DNA from: Kingdonia uniflora
Lineage: Eukaryota > Streptophyta > Magnoliopsida > Ranunculales > Circaeasteraceae
Length of the DNA stretch: 64,000 nt
Reading direction: 5' to 3'
Assembly: GCA_014058105.1 (NCBI GenBank)
Contig: JACGCM010000698.1
Coordinates: 62,001 to 126,000, forward strand
In this document: piece by piece, positions 10,596-19,418 of the stretch
Layout of the letters: each line of letters begins with the position of its first letter
Numbering within the stretch: position 1 is the first letter of the stretch
Notes under the pieces: model-generated
Told to the model about the DNA's origin: nothing
The model's database searches: none
Seen by the model: only the letters and a program-made list of their open reading frames with translations
Position numbers and translations under genes: made by a program

Positions 10596-11075
10596 CTATT
10601 GACTCTGACCTGCAGCACATATCAACTCCAAGGGTAGACTAGGTGAAATCGTTGTAACAGGCTTTGTGGAGGTAGGAACAAGGAGGCTGGAGGCACTCAC
10701 AGACAAGATATGATCATAGCAAATTGGTTTATCCTCAAAAATAACTTTATTCCTAGACTGCCATATATGATAACATAAGGAGAGGAAATAAGCAAGATTA
10801 GACAGGCAGTCCACACCAGAACCAAAATATGATTTGATACATTGTAAAACATTAAAGATGTTCAATTGAGGAGACCATTCAGTGGTTCTAAAAGAGAAGG
10901 AAGAGGCAAACCAAATAGGGACAGTCCATGGACAGTGAAATAAAGCATGTAATTGATTATTATTGGGAAAGTGGCAGATTGAACAGGATTGTTCAAGTTG
11001 TGATTGATAGTCAAATAATTTTTTCCTAGTTGAGAGTAAGTCATTTAACATCTTCCAAGCAACTCTCGGAGCAGA
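10596..11075 (-). pseudogene. LINE reverse-transcriptase zinc-binding domain (zf-RVT)
   Basis: Reading upstream of the first Met, the frame gives APRVAWKMLNDLLSTRKKLF, then CSICHFPNNNQLHALFHCPW. This matches the Cys-x2-Cys..His..Cys arrangement of the zf-RVT domain that follows RT in plant L1 elements. Later IWQSRNKVIFE is the typical run-up to RNase H. It starts right at the Tat-B border (about 11,074). Confidence 0.85.
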
Positions 11076-12590
11076 AGAATTAACAGTATACGTCGACTCT
11101 TTACTCGTGGCAAATCATTGCAATAAAACTTTCAAAACAACGGGAAAAATAGTTGATTACGCAGCTCTCGTCGAAGAAAAGATGCAAAAATTCAAACATG
11201 CAACAATTTCTTACTTACCTCGACAAGAAAATCGACATGCCGATGCATTAACTTACATCGCTGCCATGCTGGGAGACAGCGAAAAAAAATCTTTAGAAAT
11301 TGAAATCATCGAGCATTCTAGCCTCGATATACTCTCAACACTCTAGATCACCATTGCTAAAAATGAAGACCCTGAAGTCTGGAGAAGATCATTCTATGCG
11401 TACCTCAATTCGAACATCCTCCCCAGTAACAAAGAAGAAGCTTGATCACTTTTGGCCAAGTGCCCCAGATTCACCGTCCAAGATCACTTCTTATATCGAA
11501 TCACAGGAGGGGGACCACTTATCGAATGCATTTCTCAGAAACAAGTTCATATCAAAATCGGAGAACTTCATGAAGGTATCTGTAGCGCACATGTTTTTGG
11601 AAGATCATTAGCCCAATACGCTTTTACACAAGGATTGTACTGGCCCAAGATGAGACAGGACTGCGAAGACTTTGTTCGAAAATGTTACAAATGCCAAATC
11701 CACGCCTAAGACATCAAAAGTTCAGCCTTAGACTTGCATATCAGCAATGTCCTCTGGCCATTTAAACGATGGGGAATCGACATCATTGGACCTTTCCATC
11801 CAGCATCGGGAAACCGAAATTTCATCCTAGTTGCCACTGATTACTTCACAAAATTGGTTGAAGCAGTTCCTCTCTGCGATACTGATGAAAATGAAATCAT
11901 CAAGTTCCTTTGGGAGTATATCATCACCAAGTTTGGCTGTCCGCATATGATACGCTCCGACAATGGCAAACAGTTCATCAACGCCGAAGTACTTGCTTTC
12001 CTCTATAAATACAAAATCCAACTCACAACATCCACACCATATTATCCTCAAGGCAATGGACAAGTCGAAGCCATAAACAAAAATATCAAATCAGGATTAT
12101 GCAAGCGTCTCAACGACAAGAAAGGGCGATGGGTGGATGAATTGTTCAGTGTTCTCTAGGCCTACCGAACCACTCCTCGAGTCTTAACAGGCTGCACTCC
12201 GTTCATGATGGCTTTTGGTATCAAAGCAGTCATACCTTTGGACCTCGACCTACCAAGTACTCGACGAAAAATTCCAGATAAAGACAATGAACTCGGTCTC
12301 CTTTGCAACCTTAATTGGATAGAGGAAACTAGAGACAAGGCCATTGCGAATTTGAGACGATAACATGATACATTGAAAAAAGCATACAACAAGAAAGTTC
12401 GAAAACAGAAATTTGGTATTGGAGACCTTGTCTTACGACGGATCCAAGAAGTACTCGGCCTAAAAATTCTGGAAAATTATCAGAAAACTGGGAAGGGCCA
12501 TACATTGTCAGCAACAAAACAGATAGTGAAACTTATTGGCTGATAACTGAAGATGAAATACAACTTAAATATCCATGGAACACTGCTCAA
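11074..12590 (+). pseudogene. Tat aRNase H remnant and integrase with several stops
   Basis: Frame 1 holds the end of the second RNase H (TVYVDSLLVANHC near 11,080; ADALTYIAAML near 11,240). Next comes the integrase HHCC zinc finger (HEGICSAH near 11,572; CYKC near 11,686) and the catalytic core (Asp in TDYFTKL near 11,839, Asp in RSDNGKQF, Glu in GQVEAINK). In-frame stops lie at 11,344, about 11,443, 11,707 and 12,157, with another after NLRR near 12,361. The stop at 12,157 replaces the Trp of the WAY block that Tat-A keeps (TGG to TAG). A frameshift near 12,445 breaks the C-terminus. Not functional. Confidence 0.9.
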
Positions 12591-12660
12591 CTGAAATTGT
12601 TTTACAGATGAGACACTGTAACCGTTTTGATCGATTCAAATAAACAACTTTTATTATCAG

Positions 12661-13080
12661 TTTGCTCATTACTATTTGATTTGATCTCGATCTATACTTG
12701 TCAAGTATTTATCAAACAAACAATATCCTTACTATTTGATTTGATCTTGATCTATACTTGCCAAGTTTCCGTCAAACAAACAATATCCTTATTATTTGAT
12801 TTGATCTCTATCTATACTTGTCAAGTATCCATTAGACAAACAATATCCTTATTATTTGATTTGATCTCGATCTATACTTGTCAAGTATACATCAGACAAA
12901 CAATATCCTTACTATTTGATTTGATCTCGATGTATACTTGTTAAGTATACATCAGACAAACAATATACTTACTATTTTTATTTGATCTTGACCCATACTT
13001 GATGAGTATGCATCAGACAAACAAAATCCTTACTATCTTGATTTGTTCTTGGTCACTACTTAACAAGTATACCTAAAGAC
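12661..13080 (+). repeat. Seven ~60-bp tandem repeats after Tat-B integrase
   Basis: Units start at 12,661, 12,721, 12,781, 12,841, 12,901, 12,961 and 13,022 with near-exact 60-bp spacing. The core is tatttgatttgatctcgatc followed by tatacttgtcaagtat. Each core holds the inverted repeat ACTTG-t-CAAGT. An ORF across the array only translates the repeat. Plant Tat/Ogre elements are known to carry variable tandem repeats at this position that can seed satellites. Confidence 0.95.
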
Positions 13081-13481
13081 TATCATTCAAATTTTATGCG
13101 AACAATATCCAACTACAGGATATTCTACTTGGCGCTTTTTATTTATCGAACAACCTCTAAGAGAGCTCTTGTCCTTCTCAAATCTAAATCCAGATACCCA
13201 TCTAAGGACATCTGGTACTCATTCTCATTACTTGCCATTTCATGGCCATCTTTCACACATCACGCAAACAAGCGTTCCTCATCTATCTGCTCGAATCTAT
13301 AGTCACATTCGATAAAATTACTTTATCAAATCTGTTACTTGTAATTATTTACAAAATAAATGCACGAAATTATTTTACAAATAATTTTTTTTTCAGCAGC
13401 ACAAATATTCACCACAAACTACGAATTAAATTATTTTGGTCTCACTGACCATTTTTACATCCTTTATCAACATAGTACTGC

Positions 13482-14423
13482 TTACACAATGTTTAACATT
13501 TCAGAAGGAGATTTTTCTTCAGTTACATTTAGGGCACCTTCGGGTACCTGCACATCTGCTACCTCACCAGGACGAGCACCATCAGCCTCCATCATCACAT
13601 CATCTTCGATAACTTCAATTGCCCCGCGTACATCAGGAGTTTGGGGTACATCGTCTTCTGAGCTATCATCCAAAACAGCACCACCAGATTTCGCAAGCCC
13701 CTTGTAGTACTTTTTCCTTTCTTCTAACTCCTTATACTGTCCTCGAAAATGCACCCTCACTTCAAGACATTTTTCCAGTTTCTCCTTATTCATCTTAGCC
13801 CTTACCTTATCGAGAAGTTTGCCCTGCTCTTGCTCCATTGCTTTCCGAACATTGGCAACTTGCTCCCTTACATCTTTTTCATAGTTGGTCGTCTGCAATT
13901 TCAAAGCCTCATTTTTCTCTTTCTCTGCCACTTTCTTCGCATCACCAAGCGCAGCTTCCCTCGCCTTTTTCGCATCGAGCTTATACCTATTCAATGTTGC
14001 ATTCAACTCAGCTTTCTCCGCGATCAGATCCTTCTCTATGTTTTTATAGGCAACAATTTGATTTGCCAGCTCACCATTGCCCACAATGCGACCCATGGCT
14101 TCGGTTACCAACTTCTTAATTTGCATCAAAGTTATATAATGAATATTCGAGTGACCTACCAATTTTTTCATTCGTAGAAAAACATTAAAATTTCTCACCT
14201 TCGACATGTTCCTCTGACCCTCGTTAAAAAACGTATTCAAGCTCTCAATTCCTACCAAGCAATCCTCCAGCTCCTTAAACTCATCCGTCCCAGACGTATA
14301 AGCATCCACAGTCTTCTGAATTTCCGTCTCAGATTCTTCGACAAATTTCTTCTTCGACGTCTCGTCACTGGTCTTCTTCAGGACCACACTGCCAGAACCC
14401 CGTGGGGGACGCCCATCCACCAC
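13482..14423 (-). CDS. Antisense ORF-a of Tat-B, coiled-coil part (313 aa)
   Basis: Long open frame opposite to gag-pol. Residues about 95-235 are rich in Ala, Glu and Lys with heptad-like spacing ([20 protein letters not shown].., [10 protein letters not shown]..), so a long coiled coil is likely. The last 70 residues are acidic. It sits downstream, on the same strand, of the Transposase_28-like part (15,000-15,624) and a linker ORF (14,468-14,878), probably separate exons of one gene. The Tat-C copy (46,870-47,850) likewise ends in a coiled coil. A 942-bp open frame in a dead element is notable. Function is unknown; a structural or DNA-binding accessory protein is only a guess. Confidence 0.6.
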   Translation of the reverse strand: MVDGRPPRGSGSVVLKKTSDETSKKKFVEESETEIQKTVDAYTSGTDEFKELEDCLVGIESLNTFFNEGQRNMSKVRNFNVFLRMKKLVGHSNIHYITLMQIKKLVTEAMGRIVGNGELANQIVAYKNIEKDLIAEKAELNATLNRYKLDAKKAREAALGDAKKVAEKEKNEALKLQTTNYEKDVREQVANVRKAMEQEQGKLLDKVRAKMNKEKLEKCLEVRVHFRGQYKELEERKKYYKGLAKSGGAVLDDSSEDDVPQTPDVRGAIEVIEDDVMMEADGARPGEVADVQVPEGALNVTEEKSPSEMLNIV

Positions 14424-14467
14424 AACTGCTAATTTTTAGCGGTACCAGTCACCTCCTCCGTTGTCGA

Positions 14468-14878
14468 TTATCGAGTTGGCCTCTTATGAGGAAGTAATGG
14501 AGGAACATCAGAACTTGCAACCCTTTTCTTTTTATTCCTTCCCAGAGACTCTCCTAGCATGGCATCAATTTTTGTATTAGTGTTGTACCCAGCCAAGGAA
14601 GGATTTTCTAGTGGCAAGCTAGTATCTGCGGCTCTCTTGTTCTTCACCGACATTTTTTCGTCGATAACAGGCACTTCCGAACCTTTTACCTTCGACCTCT
14701 TTAAACCAACTTTTTGGAATAGCGTGTTCACATGATCTTGGTCGGTGACCAAGTTATCGATCCTACCAAAGAAATCTTTCCTCACCTTATACAACTCTTC
14801 ATTTACTTGTAACTTCTTGTCGACTTCTTTCAACGTTGCAAACAACATAAAACAAGTTAGAAACACTTCACAACCCAT
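14468..14878 (-). CDS. Antisense ORF-a of Tat-B, linker part (136 aa)
   Basis: Minus-strand open frame between the Transposase_28-like part and the coiled-coil part. It contains a helical first half ([20 protein letters not shown]) and a basic Lys/Arg-rich second half ([20 protein letters not shown]) that could act as a nuclear signal. Tat-C has a similar segment with KKRKF and acidic stretches (48,384-47,881). Probably an exon; the preceding ~120 bp on the minus strand contain possible intron borders but they cannot be settled by eye. Confidence 0.45.
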   Translation of the reverse strand: MGCEVFLTCFMLFATLKEVDKKLQVNEELYKVRKDFFGRIDNLVTDQDHVNTLFQKVGLKRSKVKGSEVPVIDEKMSVKNKRAADTSLPLENPSLAGYNTNTKIDAMLGESLGRNKKKRVASSDVPPLLPHKRPTR

Positions 14879-14999
14879 TCAAACATTTCAAACATTAACA
14901 CTTACAATTACCTAAACACAAACCGAAGTGAAAAGTCTTTCTCTTTAGGGGTTTTCCAGGATTTTCCCTGTCGAACTCGTAATTCCCATATACAAGTAA

Positions 15000-15624
15000 T
15001 CATTCATCGGTGTATCTCCCCCCCCCCCCCCCCCCCGTCGATACTATATCATAAAACAACGGTCTTTTCAGAAACCTCGCCAAATACCGATAGCCTAACT
15101 TTTGCGGGTTCATCTTAAGCGTGTAGTACACACATAGATCATCAACAATTATCAACTCCTCCCCCCTGGACCTAAGTCGACCGCTTATTGCACCACATAC
15201 CCTAAACAGGTCATATATATTCGGATTGAACTGACCAGGGGATACATCAAAAAAATTTATTAACTTTTTCTGGTCCGCTCTGAGGGGAAGCTTCAACCCC
15301 TTTTTTATTTGTTCTTGATCTCTGGACCCTCTCCGTAACATGCCTCCTCCCCTTTCTCCACATCTTCTCCCCCATCCCCACTACCTTCTCGATCACTCGC
15401 TTGAGGCTCGTAATCTACATCCGTCTCTGTGTCCTCCTTATCAACTTGTTCGACAATACTAGGTGCCACCCTAAACTGTTCCACACTACCTAGATCTGCA
15501 CTACTCGACCCCACCCTATATCTCCCTCCCAATTGTTGTACACAAGTCCTCACATCAATCATCAGGGGCACTACATCTTCGAGATTCGCATATATATCTT
15601 TATCATCATTTTGAATTGGTTAAG
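15000..15624 (-). pseudogene. Antisense ORF-a of Tat-B, N-terminus and Transposase_28-like domain
   Basis: The minus strand starts an ATG at about 15,624 (MA-stop-PIQNDD; CAA to TAA is the simplest cause). It runs through an acidic Asp/Glu/Ser-rich stretch and, after a frame change near 15,300, the block [20 protein letters not shown] then [12 protein letters not shown]. That block resembles the Transposase_28 family (Pfam: putative gypsy type transposon). A 19-C tract at 15,018-15,036 gives a Gly run and probably shifts the frame. The same block occurs in Tat-C (48,850-49,030) and in the LTR element at 21,195-21,380. Family assignment is from memory of the pattern. Confidence 0.55.
15018..15036. 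repeat. Poly-C tract (19 C) inside antisense ORF-a
   Basis: The run encodes a poly-Gly stretch on the minus strand, right after FYDIVST. Length change here would shift the ORF-a frame. Confidence 0.95.
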
Positions 15625-16427
15625 CCATTTTAAAACGAACCTGTACAACATATTCCATATTTTTTACACAGTTAGAATCTATCATATGTGATACATATAT
15701 ATGCTCATAAGTTCATATATTCATAATCACATCGTTGTCGAGATTACTCTCTAACACGTCATTTCACTTTCCTATCTGCTACCATCATTTTCATTTATGC
15801 TTAATACTATAGTTCTCGATACAGTTAATATGATTTAATTCATATTCCTGTCTTCAATTCGTAACAAATATGCTCAGTTCTCGATGTCTTTTTATTTTTA
15901 ATAATAAACATCGATAACTTATTAATCTGGTTTACTTTTAGTCGAATTTCAGGAACCTCAACCTCTTCTCGAAGACACTTCACCTGTTTCCCGCCAAAAA
16001 TACTATTATTCAAAAATTGAGAATTCCCCTTCTCCGGCACAAAATCCGGCCAAATCCCAACAAAAAACAAAGTCTCTGATAATCACGCCGTATCAAAACA
16101 ACTTATCTACAATCGCGCCTTAACCATAGCGCTACCAACCGATCACTCTCTCTACTCATCTCCACCCATTTCTCATACCACCCACACCAAAACCCATCTA
16201 TAAACCCCTACGACTCCATTTCTTCTACCATCACACCAATACGAGTCACAACCAAATCTGAATTTCATAAACCACTCTGTCAAGCCCTAACACTGTTCTA
16301 TTATCTCCTACTTACAAATCATTTACTTTCGATCAAATTCATTATACAACGACATTACTCTTTACTTAATCTTATTCATTTGAAACTTAATCAATCAAAA
16401 CCACAAAATAACCAAAAACCAGAATCA

Positions 16428-16883
16428 CTAACCTTGTTTACGCGCTGCTTTCGTATCCCTTTCCTTTGCTCGCTTGGCTCTTGCAATCAGAACGCTAATC
16501 TCCTCCTTTGCAATTGTAGACAACAAATCCAACGACGAGAAAAAGATATTCGCACTAGAGATTTTTTTTTCTGCATTTGAAAAATGTGAATAGTCACCCA
16601 CATCAGAGCTATTTATAGACCCCACGTGATTGTTCATCGCACCACTTTTTGACCGTTCAACTTCTCGAACGTAACGCCTTCTACTTATCTTCTTAGCCTC
16701 TTCGATACTTCGCCTTCTTAGCGCCAACAAACCCTTACACTCTCACTCTAATCCTTCCATATCTCGAAGAATTTTTTCAGCTACATTCATGTGCAACAAC
16801 ACACAACCTATCTTCTCACAAAGACGATGTACATCATTTTCCTTATATTTCATACTCTCACCTAAAGGAACATATCTTGCCAT
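16428..16883 (-). pseudogene. Antisense ORF-b of Tat-B
   Basis: Starting at 16,883 the minus strand reads MARYVPLGESMKYKENDV and continues in line with ORF-b of Tat-A for about 90 residues. One TGA interrupts it near 16,745 where Tat-A has Tyr. The rest (16,730-16,428) is open and rich in Arg, Lys, Ser and Glu, but its later half overlaps the G-box/TATA pair at 16,608-16,634, so it may be leader rather than protein. No motif is recognised. Confidence 0.45.
16608..16634 (-). promoter_or_regulatory. G-box plus TATA box for antisense ORF-a in Tat-B
   Basis: On the minus strand CACGTG is followed at once by gggtcTATAAATAgc. The pair is conserved in Tat-A (2,362-2,392). It lies about 1 kb upstream of the ORF-a start at 15,624, so a leader or 5' intron would be needed. 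G-boxes bind bZIP/bHLH factors; activity here is inferred. Confidence 0.55.
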
Positions 16884-17164
16884 AATCATTATTCTTGTTA
16901 GTTCCATCACTTTTACTTTATCTACAAATTCCTATATTTTTGGGTGCATATTCGATGACATCTGCAATATCATTATATTCGACATTCTACCAGAAACTTG
17001 CTTAAAGCTATTTTCCATTGCCAAATTTAAACAAGTACTTTTTCAATTCGACACATAAACAACACATTACTTTAATCGACAAAACATCTTGACTAATATT
17101 TTTATTACATTTTATTGACCATAACAACTCCTTACAAAGGCCTACTCCTATAAACATTACAACT

Positions 17165-17463
17165 TCATAAACCCCTAGCTGCAACTTCATCTTCCCTCTT
17201 CACCAACAACTTCTCTCGAGTCCACATACTACCATAACGTTCAGGAGGACGCCAAAACTGTAATTTGACAAGAAACTCGAAGTCCTTCTCAGCCTCCTTC
17301 GCTTCTACCTCACTCATCCCTTCGTAATCAGGCTCCTCAGGATCTTCCATATGTATATCACAATTTTGAGATCCAAAGTATCGAGTGTACAGTACCCAGT
17401 ACATCGCTTGAACACGTCTGAGCACCCCATTTTGGGCCTAAGATTTTGTCTTCACCATCTTGC
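17165..17463 (-). CDS. Antisense ORF-c of Tat-B (~100 aa, unknown function)
   Basis: The minus strand from the ATG at 17,463 reads MVKTKSQA, then one stop (TAG, about 17,440), then an open frame to 17,165. Its centre is [19 protein letters not shown] then [19 protein letters not shown]. Tat-C (51,660-51,475) and Tat-D (52,694-53,005) carry diverged copies with the same P.EP.Y.G..(6-8)E..A..DF......FH/FW pattern. A TATA box (ggTATAAATAG, about 17,495) lies 30-40 bp upstream of the ATG, as in Tat-A. The spacing argues for a real short gene transcribed against gag-pol. No known family recognised. Confidence 0.55.
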
Positions 17464-17485
17464 ATGAATCCATCACATCTACAAA

Positions 17486-17500
17486 CCAAGAACTATTTAT
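17486..17500 (-). promoter_or_regulatory. TATA box upstream of antisense ORF-c
   Basis: The minus-strand sequence gaaggTATAAATAGttc lies just before the ORF-c ATG (17,463). Tat-A has tttaTAAATAGctg at the same place (about 3,226). Confidence 0.55.
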
Positions 17501-17922
17501 ACCTTCTTCAGTCATGGTCCAACTCACCTGCATTTACTTTGCCTTGGAACTCTACAATTTCAAAGTCAAATCAATCAACCTCAAAATCCGTTCCGGGACC
17601 TACTCCATCAATTACATTCGAGATATTATGACAACCCATCATCATTTTATGTGCATTCACGTTCGACATTTACCCTTCGATTATTTACAACTACAATTGA
17701 TAATCAACATAACACAGGAATAGAATATCGAAGATATTGACTTTATTTATTATGAATAAGTTACAATTCATATTCGACAACTTCATCCTTCGATTACATT
17801 ACAACAAACTACAATATATTTTTACATTTGACTTTCATGACTGATTACTCTGTGTTTTTTTTTTCACCAGAATCGGACATTAAAGCCTCTTTCCAGTGCT
17901 AAGAACCTCAATGTATCTCAAG

Positions 17923-18592
17923 TCACTGAACTTCTAAAGGCTGCTTCCCCAGATTAAGGCAGCAAAAAATTGTAAGAAGCATCCTACGTTCGGCAAGATC
18001 CCTGGTCCATCCAAACTTCAAATCTTCATCATCAACACGAGCAATTATCCCTTCTCCCCCAAACTGATTGACTCCATTACCTTCACCACTGCATAATAAC
18101 ACCATTGGTTCCAACAGATACCACCATCCTCTGACAAATCCTTCCCCCACCCTCCATACCATGACATAGTTCACGGAACAATCACTAAGGCCTCCACTGC
18201 GAAAATACTTTACCTCTGATTCCTCCCCATCTTCATCCTCCGGCATCGTATTCCGCCACATTTGGGGCGACATCCTTCTAAAACCACTACTGTTACACCC
18301 TCCTTATAACCTCTTAATTTATACCCAACTTTATTTTGCCAAATTCATTGTACTGCATTAAATGCGCCTCGGGAATGATTTGACTAGATACAGTTGACTT
18401 TAACCTCGGAAATAACAACGACGACTCATCTTCTAATTCGGCAACCTCTTCAGCTTCTAACTTCTTCTCGACACAACCACAAATGCTTATGTCGAGAATG
18501 AGACGATTGCAGTAACATATTCCCCAGATTCGACAAGAGTAAGCCAACAAAGCATAGTCGAAGGCAGCCATACGTGATCGAAGATACTTCAA
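17923..18592 (-). other. Two further antisense ORFs of Tat-B near the LTR (116 and 92 aa)
   Basis: Minus-strand open frames 18,273-17,923 and 18,592-18,314. Tat-A keeps related DNA (3,700-4,340), but there the first is broken and the second is shorter (4,337-4,140, 65 aa, with PQRSAY and VVSRRKLEFEE). Shared elements of the second ORF include VSR/CVEKKLE and a C-terminal Gly/Asn block. They may be genes or only open stretches near the LTR. No domain is recognised. Confidence 0.3.
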
Positions 18593-19006
18593 GTCCTCGA
18601 GAAGCTACTTCAAGTCCTCGACCGTCCAAAAGTAGCCGTTGTGCCTAGTCAAGAAAAGAGTTGTTAAAGATCCGTGAAGTTCGCCCACTTCCCCTAGAAT
18701 AGGAGACTATTTCTTTCTGTTTGTAAACTGCCTGTCTACTATAAATACAGGCAGAGAATAGATGAGAAGGGACAAACAATCTGCAAACCTTACTATTTCG
18801 TTACTTTAACCTTACAATCATTCCAAATTTTGTAATAACTAGCAAAATACTAGATTTTACATCAAAGCCCTCCTCGAGGTCGTGGTTTTTCTCAGCTTTT
18901 ACTGAGTTTTTTACGTAAAATCTTGTTTATCTAGTCTTATTGCATTCTCTTTACGAATAAGTATTGGCGAAGATTCTCCTTTCGGAAAATACGCTACTAT
19001 AGTTTC
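18500..19006 (+). mobile_element. 3' LTR of Tat-B (start uncertain)
   Basis: The LTR is matched to Tat-A's by cagattcgacaag.., the TATA segment ctataaatacaggcagag (about 18,738), gtaataactagca, and ggtcgtggtttttctcag. It ends ..aaaatacgctactata before LINE sequence resumes at 19,007. The left border is approximate. Confidence 0.65.
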
Positions 19007-19418
19007 CAAGGTATTTTAGCCAGTAAAGCAAAATTTTGGGATTTAGCTCTCTTAATACCTAAACCCCCCAATGATTTATGTTGACATTGTTTTCCATTTT
19101 GTAAAGTATTTTTTATTTTTGCCATCAGAGTTTTGCCCCCACCAAAAGTTAGTATTAATTTTATTTGGTTGATTATGTAAGCCAGAAAGGAGCAGGAATG
19201 AAGACATTTGATATACTGGTATAGATGTGGAGACTGCCTTGATTAGTGTAGAATTCCCAAATGTCGATCCATTTAGTTTTATAGAGTAGGACGCAGTGGA
19301 GACACATTGCATTATCTAGTGAATAAAGGTAGAGTCAAATCCAAAACTAGAAAGAACCATTTGTAAGAAATCCCATTCTAATCTATCATATGCTTTGAGT
19401 ATGTTTATTTTAAGAGCC
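19007..19418 (-). pseudogene. LINE reverse transcriptase, middle and end
   Basis: The minus strand reads AMALKINILKAYDRLEWDFL from 19,418 leftwards (the RT Asp-containing motif), then SIPVYQMSSFLLL and INTNFWWGQN typical of L1 RT ends, then GGLGIKRAKSQNFALLAKIP at the Tat-B border. One stop breaks the frame near 19,320. It continues the RT start at 22,283-22,018, which was separated from it by the LTR insertion. Confidence 0.9.

Larger units (their letters stand above)
11074..19006 (+). mobile_element. Tat-B: 5'-truncated Tat-lineage Ty3/gypsy element inside the LINE
   Basis: The element starts abruptly in the second (archaeal-type) RNase H, a hallmark of the Tat lineage. It continues through integrase, a 60-bp repeat array, a long region with minus-strand ORFs, and a 3' LTR with TATA (ctataaatacaggcagag, about 18,738) ending near 19,006. 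Its left border also lacks part of the LINE, so the loss looks like one deletion that took the 5' half of Tat-B together with neighbouring LINE sequence. The 5' LTR, gag, protease and RT are absent. Tat-A is the closest relative in the window. Confidence 0.85.

Noticed and set aside
12627..12944. 105-codon ORF with a 20-residue repeat (LLFDLISIYTCQ..)
   Set aside because: It is only the translation of the 60-bp tandem array, which keeps frame because 60 is divisible by 3.
13749..14177. 142-codon plus-strand ORF and a 93-codon companion
   Set aside because: Mirror frames of the antisense coiled-coil ORF; composition (Leu, Phe, Ser, His) is what the complement of Lys/Glu-rich coding gives.
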